Source: Parafrankia elaeagni (GTDB lineage Bacteria > Actinomycetota > Actinomycetes > Frankiales > Frankiaceae). From it: 64,000 bases of DNA. The DNA lies in assembly GCF_000374165.1 (NCBI RefSeq), contig NZ_KB893670.1, positions 310,041 to 374,040 of the forward strand. Direction: 5' to 3'. A program made the position numbers and the translations under genes. The stretch's first letter is position 1. The number at the start of each line of letters is the position of its first letter. Shown piece by piece: positions 36,258 through 44,508 of the stretch. The notes under the pieces are model-generated. The model made no database searches and had not been told where the DNA came from. It saw only the letters and a list, made by a program, of their open reading frames with translations.

Positions 36258-36352
36258 CGCCCGCGGGGTCCGGGGGCGCGGCCCCCGAAAAACATCGCGG
36301 CCCGCCGCGAAGCTGACAAACAGTCAGCGAGCACGACGGGCCAGCTCGTGGA
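36248..36352. repeat. Hairpin-rich repeat, copy A
   Basis: This 105-bp element is shared with 39630-39739 and in part with 38650-38686. It contains, in order, a GC hairpin (CGGGGGC/GCCCCCG), an A-tract AAAAACAT, a small GCGG/CCGC hairpin, a stem GCTGAC/GTCAGC, and CGAGC/GCTCG around ACGACGGGCC. The third stem differs from copy C in sequence but keeps its pairing. Confidence 0.75.
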
Positions 36353-36749
36353 CCCAACGCACCACGATAAGAACCGCCCGCTCTTGGTTCAGGGCCCTGA
36401 AATCACCATTCGCCCGGTCTCTACGAGGCTCCCGACCAGGGGCGATGCCGAGTGAGCACCCGACTCGCGACATCATCGCCAGAATCGAACACGCGTTCCG
36501 CAGGTCTGGCGGGTCCGGACACTGCGGTCCCGTTGGTGGCGCCGAGCTCGTCCCGTCGTCCCGTCAAGGGCGAATCACCCTCGTCCTGCCCTGGCGCCGC
36601 ATCCCCGGCGGCAAGCCCCAGCCGAACTCACCGTCATCGGCGTGACCCACCCCGCGACCGTGGCGGCCGCGCGGGGCTGCGATCCGCCGTTCAGCTCGCG
36701 TCCCGGCGGATCTCGGTGGCTGGCCATGCGTCGGTCGTACCCTCAAGGG

Positions 36750-36971
36750 GTGAGTACTCTGCGGGACGAGCTGCACAGTCTGATCGACCGCCTGCCCGAG
36801 TCGCACGTGGCGCCGATCCTGGCTCTTGTGCGCGAGAGCGCGCCCGTCGAGAGCGGCGGCGGCGAGTGGCCACTACCGGATTTCGTCGGTACATTGGCCA
36901 GCGGCAAGGGCGATCTCGCCGCCCATTCGGCTGAGATCCTGCGCGCGGAACTGGGGCGCGACCCCGAGTGA
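36750..36971 (+). CDS. Putative VapB-type antitoxin
   Basis: This 73-residue acidic protein starts VSTLRDELHSLIDRLPESHV. Antitoxins of PIN-domain toxins in actinomycetes often open with such a helix-rich RLHxLVDxLPE-like segment, and its stop overlaps the start of the PIN toxin gene by GTGA. That context, rather than a clear DNA-binding motif, is the basis of the call. The GTG at 36750 follows AAGGGG directly; the in-frame ATG at 36726 is the other candidate start. Confidence 0.65.
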   Translation: MSTLRDELHSLIDRLPESHVAPILALVRESAPVESGGGEWPLPDFVGTLASGKGDLAAHSAEILRAELGRDPE

Positions 36972-37372
36972 TTGTCTGGGACACCGGGCCGCTGCTCGCC
37001 GCCGCCGACACCGACGACGAGCACCACGCCCGCAGCGTCGCTCTCATGCGGCGCACGCCCCGGCCGCTACTCGTTCCCTATCCCGTCCTGACCGAAGTCT
37101 GTTTCATGCTCGAACGGGAGAAAGGCACCCGCGCCGAAGCCGCATTCCTGCGCTCCGTCAGCACCGGACAGATCAGCCTGATCCCGCTGGCTCGCCAGGA
37201 TCTCGCCCGGATGGTCGAACTGGTCGAAAAGTACAGCGACTTCCCACTCGGCGCCGTCGACGCCTCCGTTCTCGCGATCACCGAACGGCTCGGCGCCGAC
37301 GCCATCGCAACCCTCGACCGGCGGCACTTCTCCGTCGTCCGCCTCGCGAAGCCGGTCGCACTACTGCCATGA
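36968..37372 (+). CDS. VapC-type PIN-domain ribonuclease toxin
   Basis: This PIN-domain protein of 134 residues has the acidic active-site set: Asp5 in VIVWDTGPLLAAAD, Glu44 in YPVLTEVCFMLE, Asp98 in LGAVDASVLAIT and a final Asp in IATLDRRHF. Such toxins cut tRNA or rRNA and are blocked by the coupled antitoxin. The GTG start overlaps the antitoxin stop. It lies in an accessory stretch bounded by hairpin repeats. Confidence 0.85.
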   Translation: MIVWDTGPLLAAADTDDEHHARSVALMRRTPRPLLVPYPVLTEVCFMLEREKGTRAEAAFLRSVSTGQISLIPLARQDLARMVELVEKYSDFPLGAVDASVLAITERLGADAIATLDRRHFSVVRLAKPVALLP

Positions 37373-37621
37373 GGCGCTGATGGCGCGTTCGCCGGCTTTG
37401 AAACGGCGGGCGATCCGAGGCACGGCAGGGTCGCTCCAATACTGGCCGTCTTGCGGCTGGCGCCCGAGACTTCACCAGACGGCGCGTTGCCACCACGACC
37501 TCGAACGAGGGCACCGGCACCGCGTCAAGCCGAAAGCCCGCCGGACCGCCAGGTCGCGGCGTCCTTCGGCCTGTTGCTAGCCCGACTGATGGCGAAGTGA
37601 TCGAACTCGTAGCCTCACACC

Positions 37622-38077
37622 ATGACCCGCTCCCATGACCTTCGGGTTCGGCCCGCTCTGAGCAGCGATCGAGAGTTCCTCTTCGGCGTGAGGCGAGCCG
37701 CCCTGCGGGCATACGTCGAACAGACGTCGGGATGGGACGATGCGGAACAGCGCATAACCGCTGACAGGGAGTTCGCCGACCTGCCATTTGCCGTGGTCGA
37801 GGAGAGCGGGCGGCCCATCGGCTACGTGTGTGTCATCCACCAGAGTGAGTACGACTTCGTCGAGGAGATCGCGCTGCTCCCCGAGGCACAAGGTCGCGGC
37901 ATTGGCACCCATCTGTTACGGGGCATCCTTCGGGCTGCTCAGCGGCGCGGCGTTCCGGTCCGGCTCAGCGTCTTCGTCAACAATCCCGCACAGGCCCTCT
38001 ATACCCGCCTCGGGTTCGAAGCCGTGCGGATCGAGGATCCGCGCATGTCGATGAAGTGGACTCCGGGCAACACATGA
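37622..38077 (+). CDS. GNAT family N-acetyltransferase
   Basis: This 151-residue GNAT enzyme transfers acetyl from acetyl-CoA. The fold is visible as LRVRPALSSDREFLFGVR at the start, the acetyl-CoA loop LLPEAQGRGIGTHLLRG (motif A, Q/RxxGxG), and FVNNPAQALYTRLGFEAVR (motif B) near the end. The substrate is unknown; small single-domain members of this type acetylate antibiotics, polyamines or protein N-termini. It stands alone in the accessory region between the VapBC-like and HepT-MntA pairs. Confidence 0.83.
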   Translation: MTRSHDLRVRPALSSDREFLFGVRRAALRAYVEQTSGWDDAEQRITADREFADLPFAVVEESGRPIGYVCVIHQSEYDFVEEIALLPEAQGRGIGTHLLRGILRAAQRRGVPVRLSVFVNNPAQALYTRLGFEAVRIEDPRMSMKWTPGNT

Positions 38078-38167
38078 GGCACCCCCATTGTGCGATCTTC
38101 CGCCGAACGTGCCCCCAGACGGCCGGTGCGGAGTCGTCGTCGGCAATCAGCCAGTCGTAGAGAAAGC

Positions 38168-38524
38168 TCAGGAGTTCGGAGCCACCACAGGGATCATCCC
38201 CGTCCTGACCGTCCTGCCGCTCGCCGTCGGCATCGGATCGCACTTCCGAGCAGCAGCAGGCATCGCGCGGCACACCGCATTGACAGCCGATGAGCATGCG
38301 TGAGGCTGGCCAGAATCTGGGTCGGGGCCAGCAGCAGTGGTCACTTCCACCTGGTGATGTGGCCGGCCGCCGTTTCGGTCGCCGTCGGGATGGGCCACCG
38401 GGAAACCGTCGAACAGGGCCGGCAGCCTCTCCAGAGCGACGTCGATCTGCGTGGTGTCGAAGCCCGGCGGGATGAACAGCCGCACCCGGGGGCCGAACCG
38501 GACACGACTCCAGAATCTCCCCAC
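38168..38524 (-). pseudogene. Coding-like fragment of unknown family
   Basis: The frame gives VRFGPRVRLFIPPGFDTTQI followed by DVALERLPALFDGFPVAHPD, with strongly G/C-biased third positions for about 65 codons, then loses that bias toward its end. A GTG at 38524 could start it, but there is no good ribosome site and the protein begins abruptly, 125 bp from a partial copy of the hairpin repeat. It may be a short hypothetical gene or a truncated one. Confidence 0.4.
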
Positions 38525-38649
38525 GGTGTCCCGTCATGAACCAGACGACACCATGATCCCACCGCCCCGCCGACGGATCGCGCGCGCGAGATCCCGAAAG
38601 CCCGCCCGAGACTACCTGACCACCTTGGGCCAGCTCCACGCCGCCCGCC

Positions 38650-38686
38650 CGGGGGCTCGGGGCTCAGCCCCCGAAAAACATCCGCG
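38650..38686. repeat. Hairpin-rich repeat, partial copy B
   Basis: Only the first GC hairpin and the A-tract with CAT of the repeat are retained (GGGGGCTCGGGGCTC ... GCCCCCGAAAAACAT). It lies in an otherwise gene-poor 750-bp stretch (38078-38829) in which the only coding-like sequence is the fragment at 38168-38524. Confidence 0.6.
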
Positions 38687-38829
38687 TGTTCCGCACACCT
38701 GGCGGTTCCGAGCGCCTCAGCCCGTCTGACGACAGTCACATCCACGGACCAGCCGAGGCATGGGGACGTCCCCGTCTCCGGTCCGCCACCAGCTGTGTTC
38801 GGAGGTGGAACGCGAAGGCAGGCTCGCGG

Positions 38830-39201
38830 TCAGTGTGGTTCGTCGAGTTGGCTGGCGATGAGCGGGAACTCCGCCTTGAGGAGCGCCAGCAGCTTCTCGT
38901 GGATTTCCCGTAGCGCGGCCGTGGCAATTCGCCACACAATTGACCAGTCAACCTCGAAGTATGCGTGAACGGCGATGTTGCGGAATCCTGTGACAGAGCG
39001 CCACGGCACGTCCGGCCAGCGGCCGCGGATCTCGGCGGAGACTCGCCCGGCCGCCTCGCCGATCACCAGGAGTTTCTGGAGGACGGCACTCTGGATCAGA
39101 TCGCTCTCCAGAAAGGCGGCCTCGTCGACATTTTGGACGAACGCCGTCGCGGCGACCGCGGCTTCGATCATGTCGACGAGGTAGAGCTCATCACGCCGCA
39201 T
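38830..39201 (-). CDS. hepT: HepT-like ribonuclease toxin
   Basis: This 123-residue helical protein of the HepT/DUF86 type carries the RX4HXY active motif as RNIAVHAY near residue 85, which cleaves RNA ends in this family. The upstream gene encodes the MNT nucleotidyltransferase, which in characterised pairs silences HepT by adding AMP residues to the tyrosine of that motif. The ATG at 39201 overlaps the end of the mntA frame by 11 bases, indicating coupling; the longer frame beyond it shadows mntA. Confidence 0.85.
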   Translation of the reverse strand: MRRDELYLVDMIEAAVAATAFVQNVDEAAFLESDLIQSAVLQKLLVIGEAAGRVSAEIRGRWPDVPWRSVTGFRNIAVHAYFEVDWSIVWRIATAALREIHEKLLALLKAEFPLIASQLDEPH

Positions 39202-39481
39202 AGAGGACCCGCGCTTCCGCGAGCACCCGGTCACGGATGACCCACTTCAACCGGGACTTGGCCACCAGGTCGACGTGACGACCGACGATCTTTTCGAGAT
39301 CGTCTCGAAGGTCGACGATCTCGAAGCCAAGCGTCGAGTCAGGTGCCAGCACATACAGCAGGTCGACATCCGAGGAGTCGGTGTCGTCGCCGCGAGCCAC
39401 CGAGCCGAAGACAGACAGTTCGGCGACGCCGTAGCGCCGGCACACCTCAGCGATCCGGCTGTCGCGAAGATCGACGGTCAC
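39191..39481 (-). CDS. mntA: MntA-like minimal nucleotidyltransferase antitoxin
   Basis: About 96 residues with the polymerase-beta-type signature GSVARGDDTDSSDVDLLY (GSX10DXD), whose two aspartates bind metal and ATP. In known HepT-MntA systems this enzyme AMPylates the toxin. I start it at the GTG at 39481 (MTVDLRDSRIAEVC...), which gives normal MNT length. The frame remains open to 39721, reaching into the hairpin repeat, where the extra residues are unlikely to be translated. Transcription is leftward into hepT. Confidence 0.8.
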   Translation of the reverse strand: MTVDLRDSRIAEVCRRYGVAELSVFGSVARGDDTDSSDVDLLYVLAPDSTLGFEIVDLRDDLEKIVGRHVDLVAKSRLKWVIRDRVLAEARVLYAA

Positions 39482-39629
39482 ATCGCCATTATCACCGCCA
39501 GAGACAGCCACGGCCGAACGGCTCAGGTCCGGCCTCTCCGGCGGCCAGGCAGAACCTCTCGCGTGACTCATATCGAGGATGAGCCGCATCGGTAGCAGCG
39601 CCCCGGCACCGCCCGGAGACCACCGGCCC

Positions 39630-39739
39630 AAAAAGCGATCACGCACGTGGGGGCTCGGGGGGCTCGGCCCCCCGGAAAACATTGCGGCCCGCCGCGAAGC
39701 CGATCGAAGATCGGCGAGCACGACGGGCCGGCTCGTGGA
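39630..39739. repeat. Hairpin-rich repeat, copy C, abutting tRNA-Ala
   Basis: This is a near full-length relative of copy A. It keeps the GC hairpin, A-tract (GGAAAACATTG), GCGG/CCGC hairpin, a third stem now GCCGATC/GATCGGC around GAA, and the CGAGC/GCTCG stem. Its last four bases overlap the 3' end of the tRNA-Ala gene. Confidence 0.75.
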
Positions 39740-39809
39740 GGTGAGGGGACTCGAACCCCTGGCCTCCTCCGTGCGAGGGAGGCGCTCTACCAGGCTGAGC
39801 TACACCCCC
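39736..39809 (-). tRNA. tRNA-Ala (anticodon CGC)
   Basis: The minus strand folds as a full cloverleaf of 74 nt. The acceptor pairs are GGGGGTG/CACCTCC (one G-T pair), with discriminator A. The D stem is GCTC/GAGC, and the anticodon stem CCTCC/GGAGG has loop CTCGCAC giving anticodon CGC (Ala, codon GCG). The T stem AGGGG/CCCCT has loop TTCGAGT. The CCA end is not encoded, which is common in actinomycetes. Confidence 0.95.
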
Positions 39810-39886
39810 TGGAAGCAACTGAAGCTTACAGGACGCCTGCGGCAGACGGGCGACCGCCCCCGGGGCGTTGCGGACGATCCTGTCGG

Positions 39887-40549
39887 TCACGGGCGAGCTG
39901 CGGCCCCGGTGCTGCCTCGCGACGTCTGCCGTGCCGTTCCGGCGGCGGCTGTGGCGAGAGCGGCGTACGTCCGCAGCGGGTGGATCGTGACGTCAGGCGA
40001 GGGCGTCGCCAGGTCGACCGGCTGGAGCAGGTCGGAGCCGGGCGGGCGAAGCGCCACGGGCCGGGTGTGGGGTTGGCGGGGTCTGGGCGGGCGCGGCGCC
40101 TCACCGGCAGTCATGGCCAGGCCGGCGGCCACGAGCATGGCGTCGAAGATGGCGGCTGCCTCCGCCGCGGGGAGCAGCCCGGCTTCGTGGTTTCGCCAGC
40201 CGCGGGTCTCGGCCCCGTCCAGCACGATCTCGGTGTCGGGCTCGGGATCGGCGCCGGCCGCGACGAAGACCAGGCGGCCGCCGGCAGGGATCTCACGGTC
40301 CCGCAGCGGGCGGTTCTCCCACAGCTCCAGCGACTCTTCGGGGGACCAGTTCTCGTCCCGCAGCGGGGTCTGCCAGGCGGCCCGCCCCGGCCGGTAGACG
40401 TGGAGGCGGACGCGCACACCGCGGCAGCGGAAGTGCAGGCCGGTGCCGTCGTGGGCGACGGCTCTCATGTCGACGGGGATGCCGCTGCTCGCCGGGCACG
40501 TGACGAATCCCCGGTCTCGGAGCCGGGCGAGCCATGATTCGAACGTCAA
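39887..40549 (-). CDS. Hypothetical protein with TTG start
   Basis: This 220-residue protein has no recognised family. The segment from residue 1 to about 150 looks conserved in style (LTFESWLARLRDRGFVTCPA, RCRGVRVRLHVYRPG, GRLVFVAAGADPEPDTEIVL). The rest is Pro/Arg-rich, with a short possibly ordered end (DVTIHPLRTYAAL). A strong AGGAGGAGAG lies 8 nt before the TTG at 40549, which decides the start; the frame stays open upstream to 40783 without a comparable signal. There is no signal peptide or membrane span. It stands alone between the tRNA gene and glpR. Confidence 0.6.
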   Translation of the reverse strand: MTFESWLARLRDRGFVTCPASSGIPVDMRAVAHDGTGLHFRCRGVRVRLHVYRPGRAAWQTPLRDENWSPEESLELWENRPLRDREIPAGGRLVFVAAGADPEPDTEIVLDGAETRGWRNHEAGLLPAAEAAAIFDAMLVAAGLAMTAGEAPRPPRPRQPHTRPVALRPPGSDLLQPVDLATPSPDVTIHPLRTYAALATAAAGTARQTSRGSTGAAARP

Positions 40550-41324
40550 GGCGGGGTCTCTCCTCCTGCCGCGGGCCGCTCCGGCCCGGCGCCGCCACTG
40601 CCCCGGCCGGCCGCCGAAGCGGGCCTGGACGAGGACGGGGCGGGCGCGCCGGGCGCGGGCGGGCCCCGACGGCACGACATCGGGACGCACTGACGCGCCA
40701 AGGACCGAACGCACGGAGATACGGGCGGAGCTCACGGCGAGCGGTGCTCGGCACCGCGCAGCTCCGGGACGGCACGTGATCACGTGTCCGGCTGTGGCCG
40801 ACGCGGCCCGGCTGGCTTCAGCCTGGGCGCTGGTCCGCTGGGCGGCACGTGATCCGGAGGCCCCTCACGCCCTGGCCCGACCGACGAAATCCGTCCGGGC
40901 GACGCCGGGCGGCCGATCTAGGCGGAACGCGGCGTCAACGGGCGCGAGGGCAGGGACAACACCGCGGGCAGGCAGCCGTCGGCTCCAGACGCCGGAAGCC
41001 GGCGGAGGAAGCGGACTGCGAGCGGAGTGTCACCCGGCCATTATGCACGCGGACACGGCCGGCGGGCGCCGGGCGCCGGCCGCCCCACATCCTGCGTGAT
41101 CACCGTCGTTGCCCCCACCTGGTGCGCCCCGGCCCGGGTCCGCTGACCGATCTGACTGTGATGAGAGTCATGCGGCCGGGTACAGCCGGACGGGGTGAGT
41201 CAGGTGGGTCAGTGACGCGGGCCCACGGGTGGTCCGGACGGGCGGTTGACGCGGACGATGGCGGGCCGGACAGGTGATCGGCGTGCGACTGGCACCCGGC
41301 GGCGGGGCTGGACGCGACCGTCCG
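40550..41324. other. Intergenic region with hairpin, 775 bp
   Basis: No gene was found. GGCCGGCG at 41057-41064 pairs with CGCCGGCC at 41074-41081 around a GC loop that itself contains GGCGCC. It could end the glpR transcript, although it is 240 bp past the stop. The right part near 40550-40700 should contain the promoter of the hypothetical gene. Confidence 0.4.
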
Positions 41325-43241
41325 TCAGCTGCCGACCGCGTGGCGGCGCAGCAGTGTCTCCAGCTCGTCCGGGGCCTGCTCCTGGGCCGGCGCCTGTGCC
41401 GCTGGCTTCCCGGTCTCGGCCGCGGGCATGGCGGTGGCTTCGGCGGCAGCGGGCTGGATCAGGCCGCCGTGCGTGCCGGGCGGATGAACCTGGACGCGCC
41501 CTGGGCGCGAGGTGTTCGGGCGGGCGCCGGGCCGCGGCACGGGGCGGGCCGCACCGCCGGGGCGGTAGGTGCTCCCGCCGGTGGCGGCGGGGACGGTCCC
41601 ATGCCCGGTCCCGACGCGCTCCGCCCCACTCTGCGCGCCGGCGGCGTACTCGTAGTACGCAGCCTGCTCGACGTCGCCAGCCTGCCCTGCGTACCCGGCG
41701 TGGTCCTGCACCGCGTAGCCGGCCTGCTCTGCGTAGGCGGCCTGCTCTGCGTAGGCGGCCTGCCCGGCCTGCTCGACGTAGCCGGCCTGCGCTGCGTGGT
41801 CCGCGACGAGGTCGGCTTCGGCGGTGTACTCGACAGGGTCCGCCCGGACGTACTCGACGTATTCGACCCGGCCCATGTGGTCGCCGTGTCCGGGGTGCTC
41901 GCCGTACTCCGCGTAGGCGGTACGCAGCACCGTCTCGCCGGTGTAGGGGTCGCCCGCCTCCGGTTGGGGGACGGCGGCCGCCCCCGAGCCGTCACCAGCG
42001 GCCTCCACGTAGCCAGCCTCCACGTAGTCGGCCTCCACGTAGTCGGCCTCCAGGTAGCCGGCGACGGCTGCGTGGCCGGACTCGTCGTAGTCCGTGTCCT
42101 CCTCGTAGCCCGTGTCCCCGTCGTGCTGGGTGCCGACGGCGTAGCCGCCGTCCGCGGCGGCGGCGTCGTGGTGGTGGTGGTGGTGGTCATGGTGGGGGGC
42201 TCTGTCGTCGTCCGCGTCCTCCTCCGCCGAGCCGTCCGCCGAGCCGGCTCCGTAGGAGGATGCCGTGGCCGCCCGGGAGCTGTCGGCGAGGCCACCGAGG
42301 TCGACGGTCTCGGCGCGCGCGTGGGCAAGATCCTCCGCGGTGAGGCGCTCGTCCGTGCCGTCGGCGGAGAGCCGCACCGGCGTGTACTCGGAACCGCGGT
42401 TCGGACCGCCCGCGCCGGGGCGGGCCGCGCCATGGCCGGTGCCGGCGCCGCCGGACCAGCCGCGGATGCCCCCGCGGGCCCGGGCGGCCCGGTCGGCGGC
42501 GATGCGGCGGTCCAGCGCCACCCTGGAGCGCACCAGCCGGCGGTGGGCCTGGGCGGACCGGCGCAGGTGCAGCACATAGCCGGCTGTCGCGACGTCCATG
42601 ATGATCTGCACGACGATCCACATGCCGCCGAGGGTGGCGGCGAGGATGGCGCTGACCGGCAGTGCGACGAGGAGCATGAGCAGCCGCTGCCGACGCAGCC
42701 GGACGAGCCCCGTGTGCTCGGCCTGCACCGCGCGGACCGCCCGCTCGGCGGAGACGTTGCGGAGGGCTCCGGGCCTCGGCCCGAACAGGCGAGGGGACTC
42801 CCCTGGCTCCTCGTAGGCGCCCGTCTCGTCGAGCTCCTCGGCCGGCACCGCGGCGTGCGGCTGGGCCGCCCCCTGCGCAGCGGGCGGGGGGCTCACGGCG
42901 GACCCGGCCTGCCCGTCGGCGGCCGAGATCCCGGAATCCGCGAGACCGCGGGATTCCGGCTGGCTGGCGGCGCCGTCCAGCCCGCCGTCCGGTCGTTCAC
43001 CGGAGCGCGAATGCGCCATCCCTGTAGCCTCCTGTGGCCCCGTCGCCGGGCCCTCCGACGGGGCCCGGGTCAGCGGGCTCATCCCGCCGCGCTGGGAACC
43101 GCGCCGGGAGAGCACCCGCATGGCGGCGGAGAAGCGGTCCGCGGACCGCTGTTCCGCCGCGGAGTCATGGTGACGTAGCCACATCGGGATGAGGACGAAG
43201 CCCCAGACAGCGACGATCGCAAGCCAGATGATCGCACTCAC
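41325..43241 (-). CDS. glpR: GlpR/SepX-like divisome membrane protein
   Basis: This 638-residue membrane protein has a first span at 1-20 (MSAIIWLAIVAVWGFVLIPM), the family opening WLRHHD, a long disordered loop, and two more spans at about 187-226 (LLMLLVALPVSAILAATLGG, then MWIVVQIIMDVATAGYVLHL). A basic helix RRSAQAHRRLVRSRVALDRR follows, and then a very long low-complexity tail. Proteins with this layout are receptors for the gephyrin-like protein Glp at actinobacterial septa (called SepX in Streptomyces). The tail is unusual: a HHDHHHHHHD run near 350, YVEAD-type repeats near 396-414 and AYAEQ-type repeats at 483-530. GGAGAG precedes the GTG start. It lies downstream of glp, moaC, mog and rimJ on the same strand. 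Confidence 0.8.
   Translation of the reverse strand: MSAIIWLAIVAVWGFVLIPMWLRHHDSAAEQRSADRFSAAMRVLSRRGSQRGGMSPLTRAPSEGPATGPQEATGMAHSRSGERPDGGLDGAASQPESRGLADSGISAADGQAGSAVSPPPAAQGAAQPHAAVPAEELDETGAYEEPGESPRLFGPRPGALRNVSAERAVRAVQAEHTGLVRLRRQRLLMLLVALPVSAILAATLGGMWIVVQIIMDVATAGYVLHLRRSAQAHRRLVRSRVALDRRIAADRAARARGGIRGWSGGAGTGHGAARPGAGGPNRGSEYTPVRLSADGTDERLTAEDLAHARAETVDLGGLADSSRAATASSYGAGSADGSAEEDADDDRAPHHDHHHHHHDAAAADGGYAVGTQHDGDTGYEEDTDYDESGHAAVAGYLEADYVEADYVEAGYVEAAGDGSGAAAVPQPEAGDPYTGETVLRTAYAEYGEHPGHGDHMGRVEYVEYVRADPVEYTAEADLVADHAAQAGYVEQAGQAAYAEQAAYAEQAGYAVQDHAGYAGQAGDVEQAAYYEYAAGAQSGAERVGTGHGTVPAATGGSTYRPGGAARPVPRPGARPNTSRPGRVQVHPPGTHGGLIQPAAAEATAMPAAETGKPAAQAPAQEQAPDELETLLRRHAVGS
41721..42060. 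repeat. In-frame tandem repeats in glpR
   Basis: Two exact 18-bp copies of GGCCTGCTCTGCGTAGGC occupy 41721-41756 with degenerate neighbours. A set of 15-bp units (AGCCTCCACGTAGTC, GGCCTCCACGTAGTC, GGCCTCCAGGTAGCC) lies near 42002-42060. Both keep frame and encode the Tyr-rich repeats of the tail. Confidence 0.7.
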
Positions 43242-43875
43242 TTAGTCACTCTCCGCAACGCCGCCAGGGTGCCATCTGGCGATCGGACGTCCTGCGGGCG
43301 ACGCACATCGGTACCGGTGCCGGCGGGGCGACTCGCCGGGTGGCAGGCAAGGGGGAATCTGGTCCCCGCCCGCCCGCCGCGAACCAGGCGCGGACCAGAC
43401 GCGCCGGGCGCGGGATGCGCGAGCGAGCGGACCATCTCCGATGCCTCTTCTCGATGCCGTCGTTTACGATTTCGTGCTCGACGCTAGTGAGCGGAATGCG
43501 CGCGGTCACCGACCGGAACCCCGCGTGTCGCACTCGTCGGCGAGGTTCGCCGGCCGGCTGACTACTGTCAATGCGAGGGGGCACCGATCCGGGCCGGGTG
43601 ATATCACCACCCCGCCCGCACGACCCCCACCACGAACACCCAACACCGGGCAGCCACGTCGCCGGGGCGTTCTCGTCAGCCCTGGAGCCCGCGGAGGCTT
43701 ACCGAAGCCGGGGCGTTGTTGGAGGGAAGTGGGGCCGGAGGGTGTCCGGGAGAAGCCCCGGCGGCTGCCGGGACAGTACGGAGCGCGGTCCGAGGACTGG
43801 TCACGGCGGGACCATCGGCACCCGCCGGTCGGACGCAGGCCCCGCCCGCGTGGCGCTTCCCGGGTCTCGGGAGCT
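43242..43875. other. Intergenic region upstream of glpR, 634 bp
   Basis: This stretch separates the rimJ-like gene (stop 43876) from the glpR start. The gap suggests glpR has its own promoter here instead of relying on the glp operon. No gene or convincing hairpin was found, and codon bias does not favour any frame. Confidence 0.4.
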
Positions 43876-44508
43876 TCAGGGGGAGGCTGAACGGGCGAGA
43901 CTCCAGCGCGCCAGCAATCCGTCGGGGACGTCCTCGGTCGTCAGCGCGTAGCAGATATGGTCGCGGTACTCACCGTCGATCGCGAGATATCTGCGGTGCA
44001 GACCCTCCTCGCGGAAGCCGAGCTTCACCAGCATCCGGCGGCTCGCCGCGTTCTCCGGCCGCACGTTCGCCTCCAGCCGGTGCAGGCCCACCGGTCCGAA
44101 ACAGTGGTCGGTGACGAGGGCCAGCGCGGTCGGGGCGATGCCCTGCCCGGCGCGTGCTCCGTCAATCCAGTAACCGACGTGGCCGCTGTTGAAGGCGCCG
44201 CGCACGATCGTGGAGACGGTGAGCTGCCCCACCAGTCGGCCGTCGAGGGCGATGACGAAACCCAGCGCCGAGCCGGCCCGGGACTGCGCCCGCAGCCGGT
44301 GCATCATCCGCGTGTAGACGCCGACGGTCTGGCGCTCGTTCCAGGTCGCTCGGATGGGCGGTGACCCGGGCCGGGTGGCCTCCCAGGGCGCGAGCCAGTC
44401 CGCGTTTCGGGTGCGGACCTCGACCCAGGCTCCGGCGTCGCGCAGCCGCATGGGACGGACGACGACATCGTCGTGACGCAGAACCGCCGGCCAGCCGGGA
44501 GCACTCAC
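43876..44508 (-). CDS. RimJ/RimL-like GNAT acetyltransferase
   Basis: This 210-residue GNAT protein is close to the RimJ type that acetylates ribosomal or other protein N-termini. Visible parts are VVVRPMRLRDAGAWVEVRTR, the acceptor segment LAPWEATRPGSP, VGYWIDGARAGQGIAPTALA (acetyl-CoA loop), GLHRLEANVRPENAASRRML and KLGFREEGLHRRYLAIDGEYRDH. The GTG start overlaps the mog stop (GTGA at 44505-44508). This enzyme regularly accompanies glp-moaC-mog in actinomycetes, though its substrate there is not established. Confidence 0.87.
   Translation of the reverse strand: MSAPGWPAVLRHDDVVVRPMRLRDAGAWVEVRTRNADWLAPWEATRPGSPPIRATWNERQTVGVYTRMMHRLRAQSRAGSALGFVIALDGRLVGQLTVSTIVRGAFNSGHVGYWIDGARAGQGIAPTALALVTDHCFGPVGLHRLEANVRPENAASRRMLVKLGFREEGLHRRYLAIDGEYRDHICYALTTEDVPDGLLARWSLARSASP

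Noticed and set aside
37977-38639. 220-residue minus-strand open frame
   Set aside because: Composition is Cys/Arg-rich with poor codon bias; the neighbouring frame at 38168-38524 has the coding signature instead.
36248-39739. Repeats A and C as attL/attR of an integrated element
   Set aside because: Only the last few bases of the repeat overlap the tRNA, far less than the usual duplicated tRNA 3' end, and no integrase gene lies between them.
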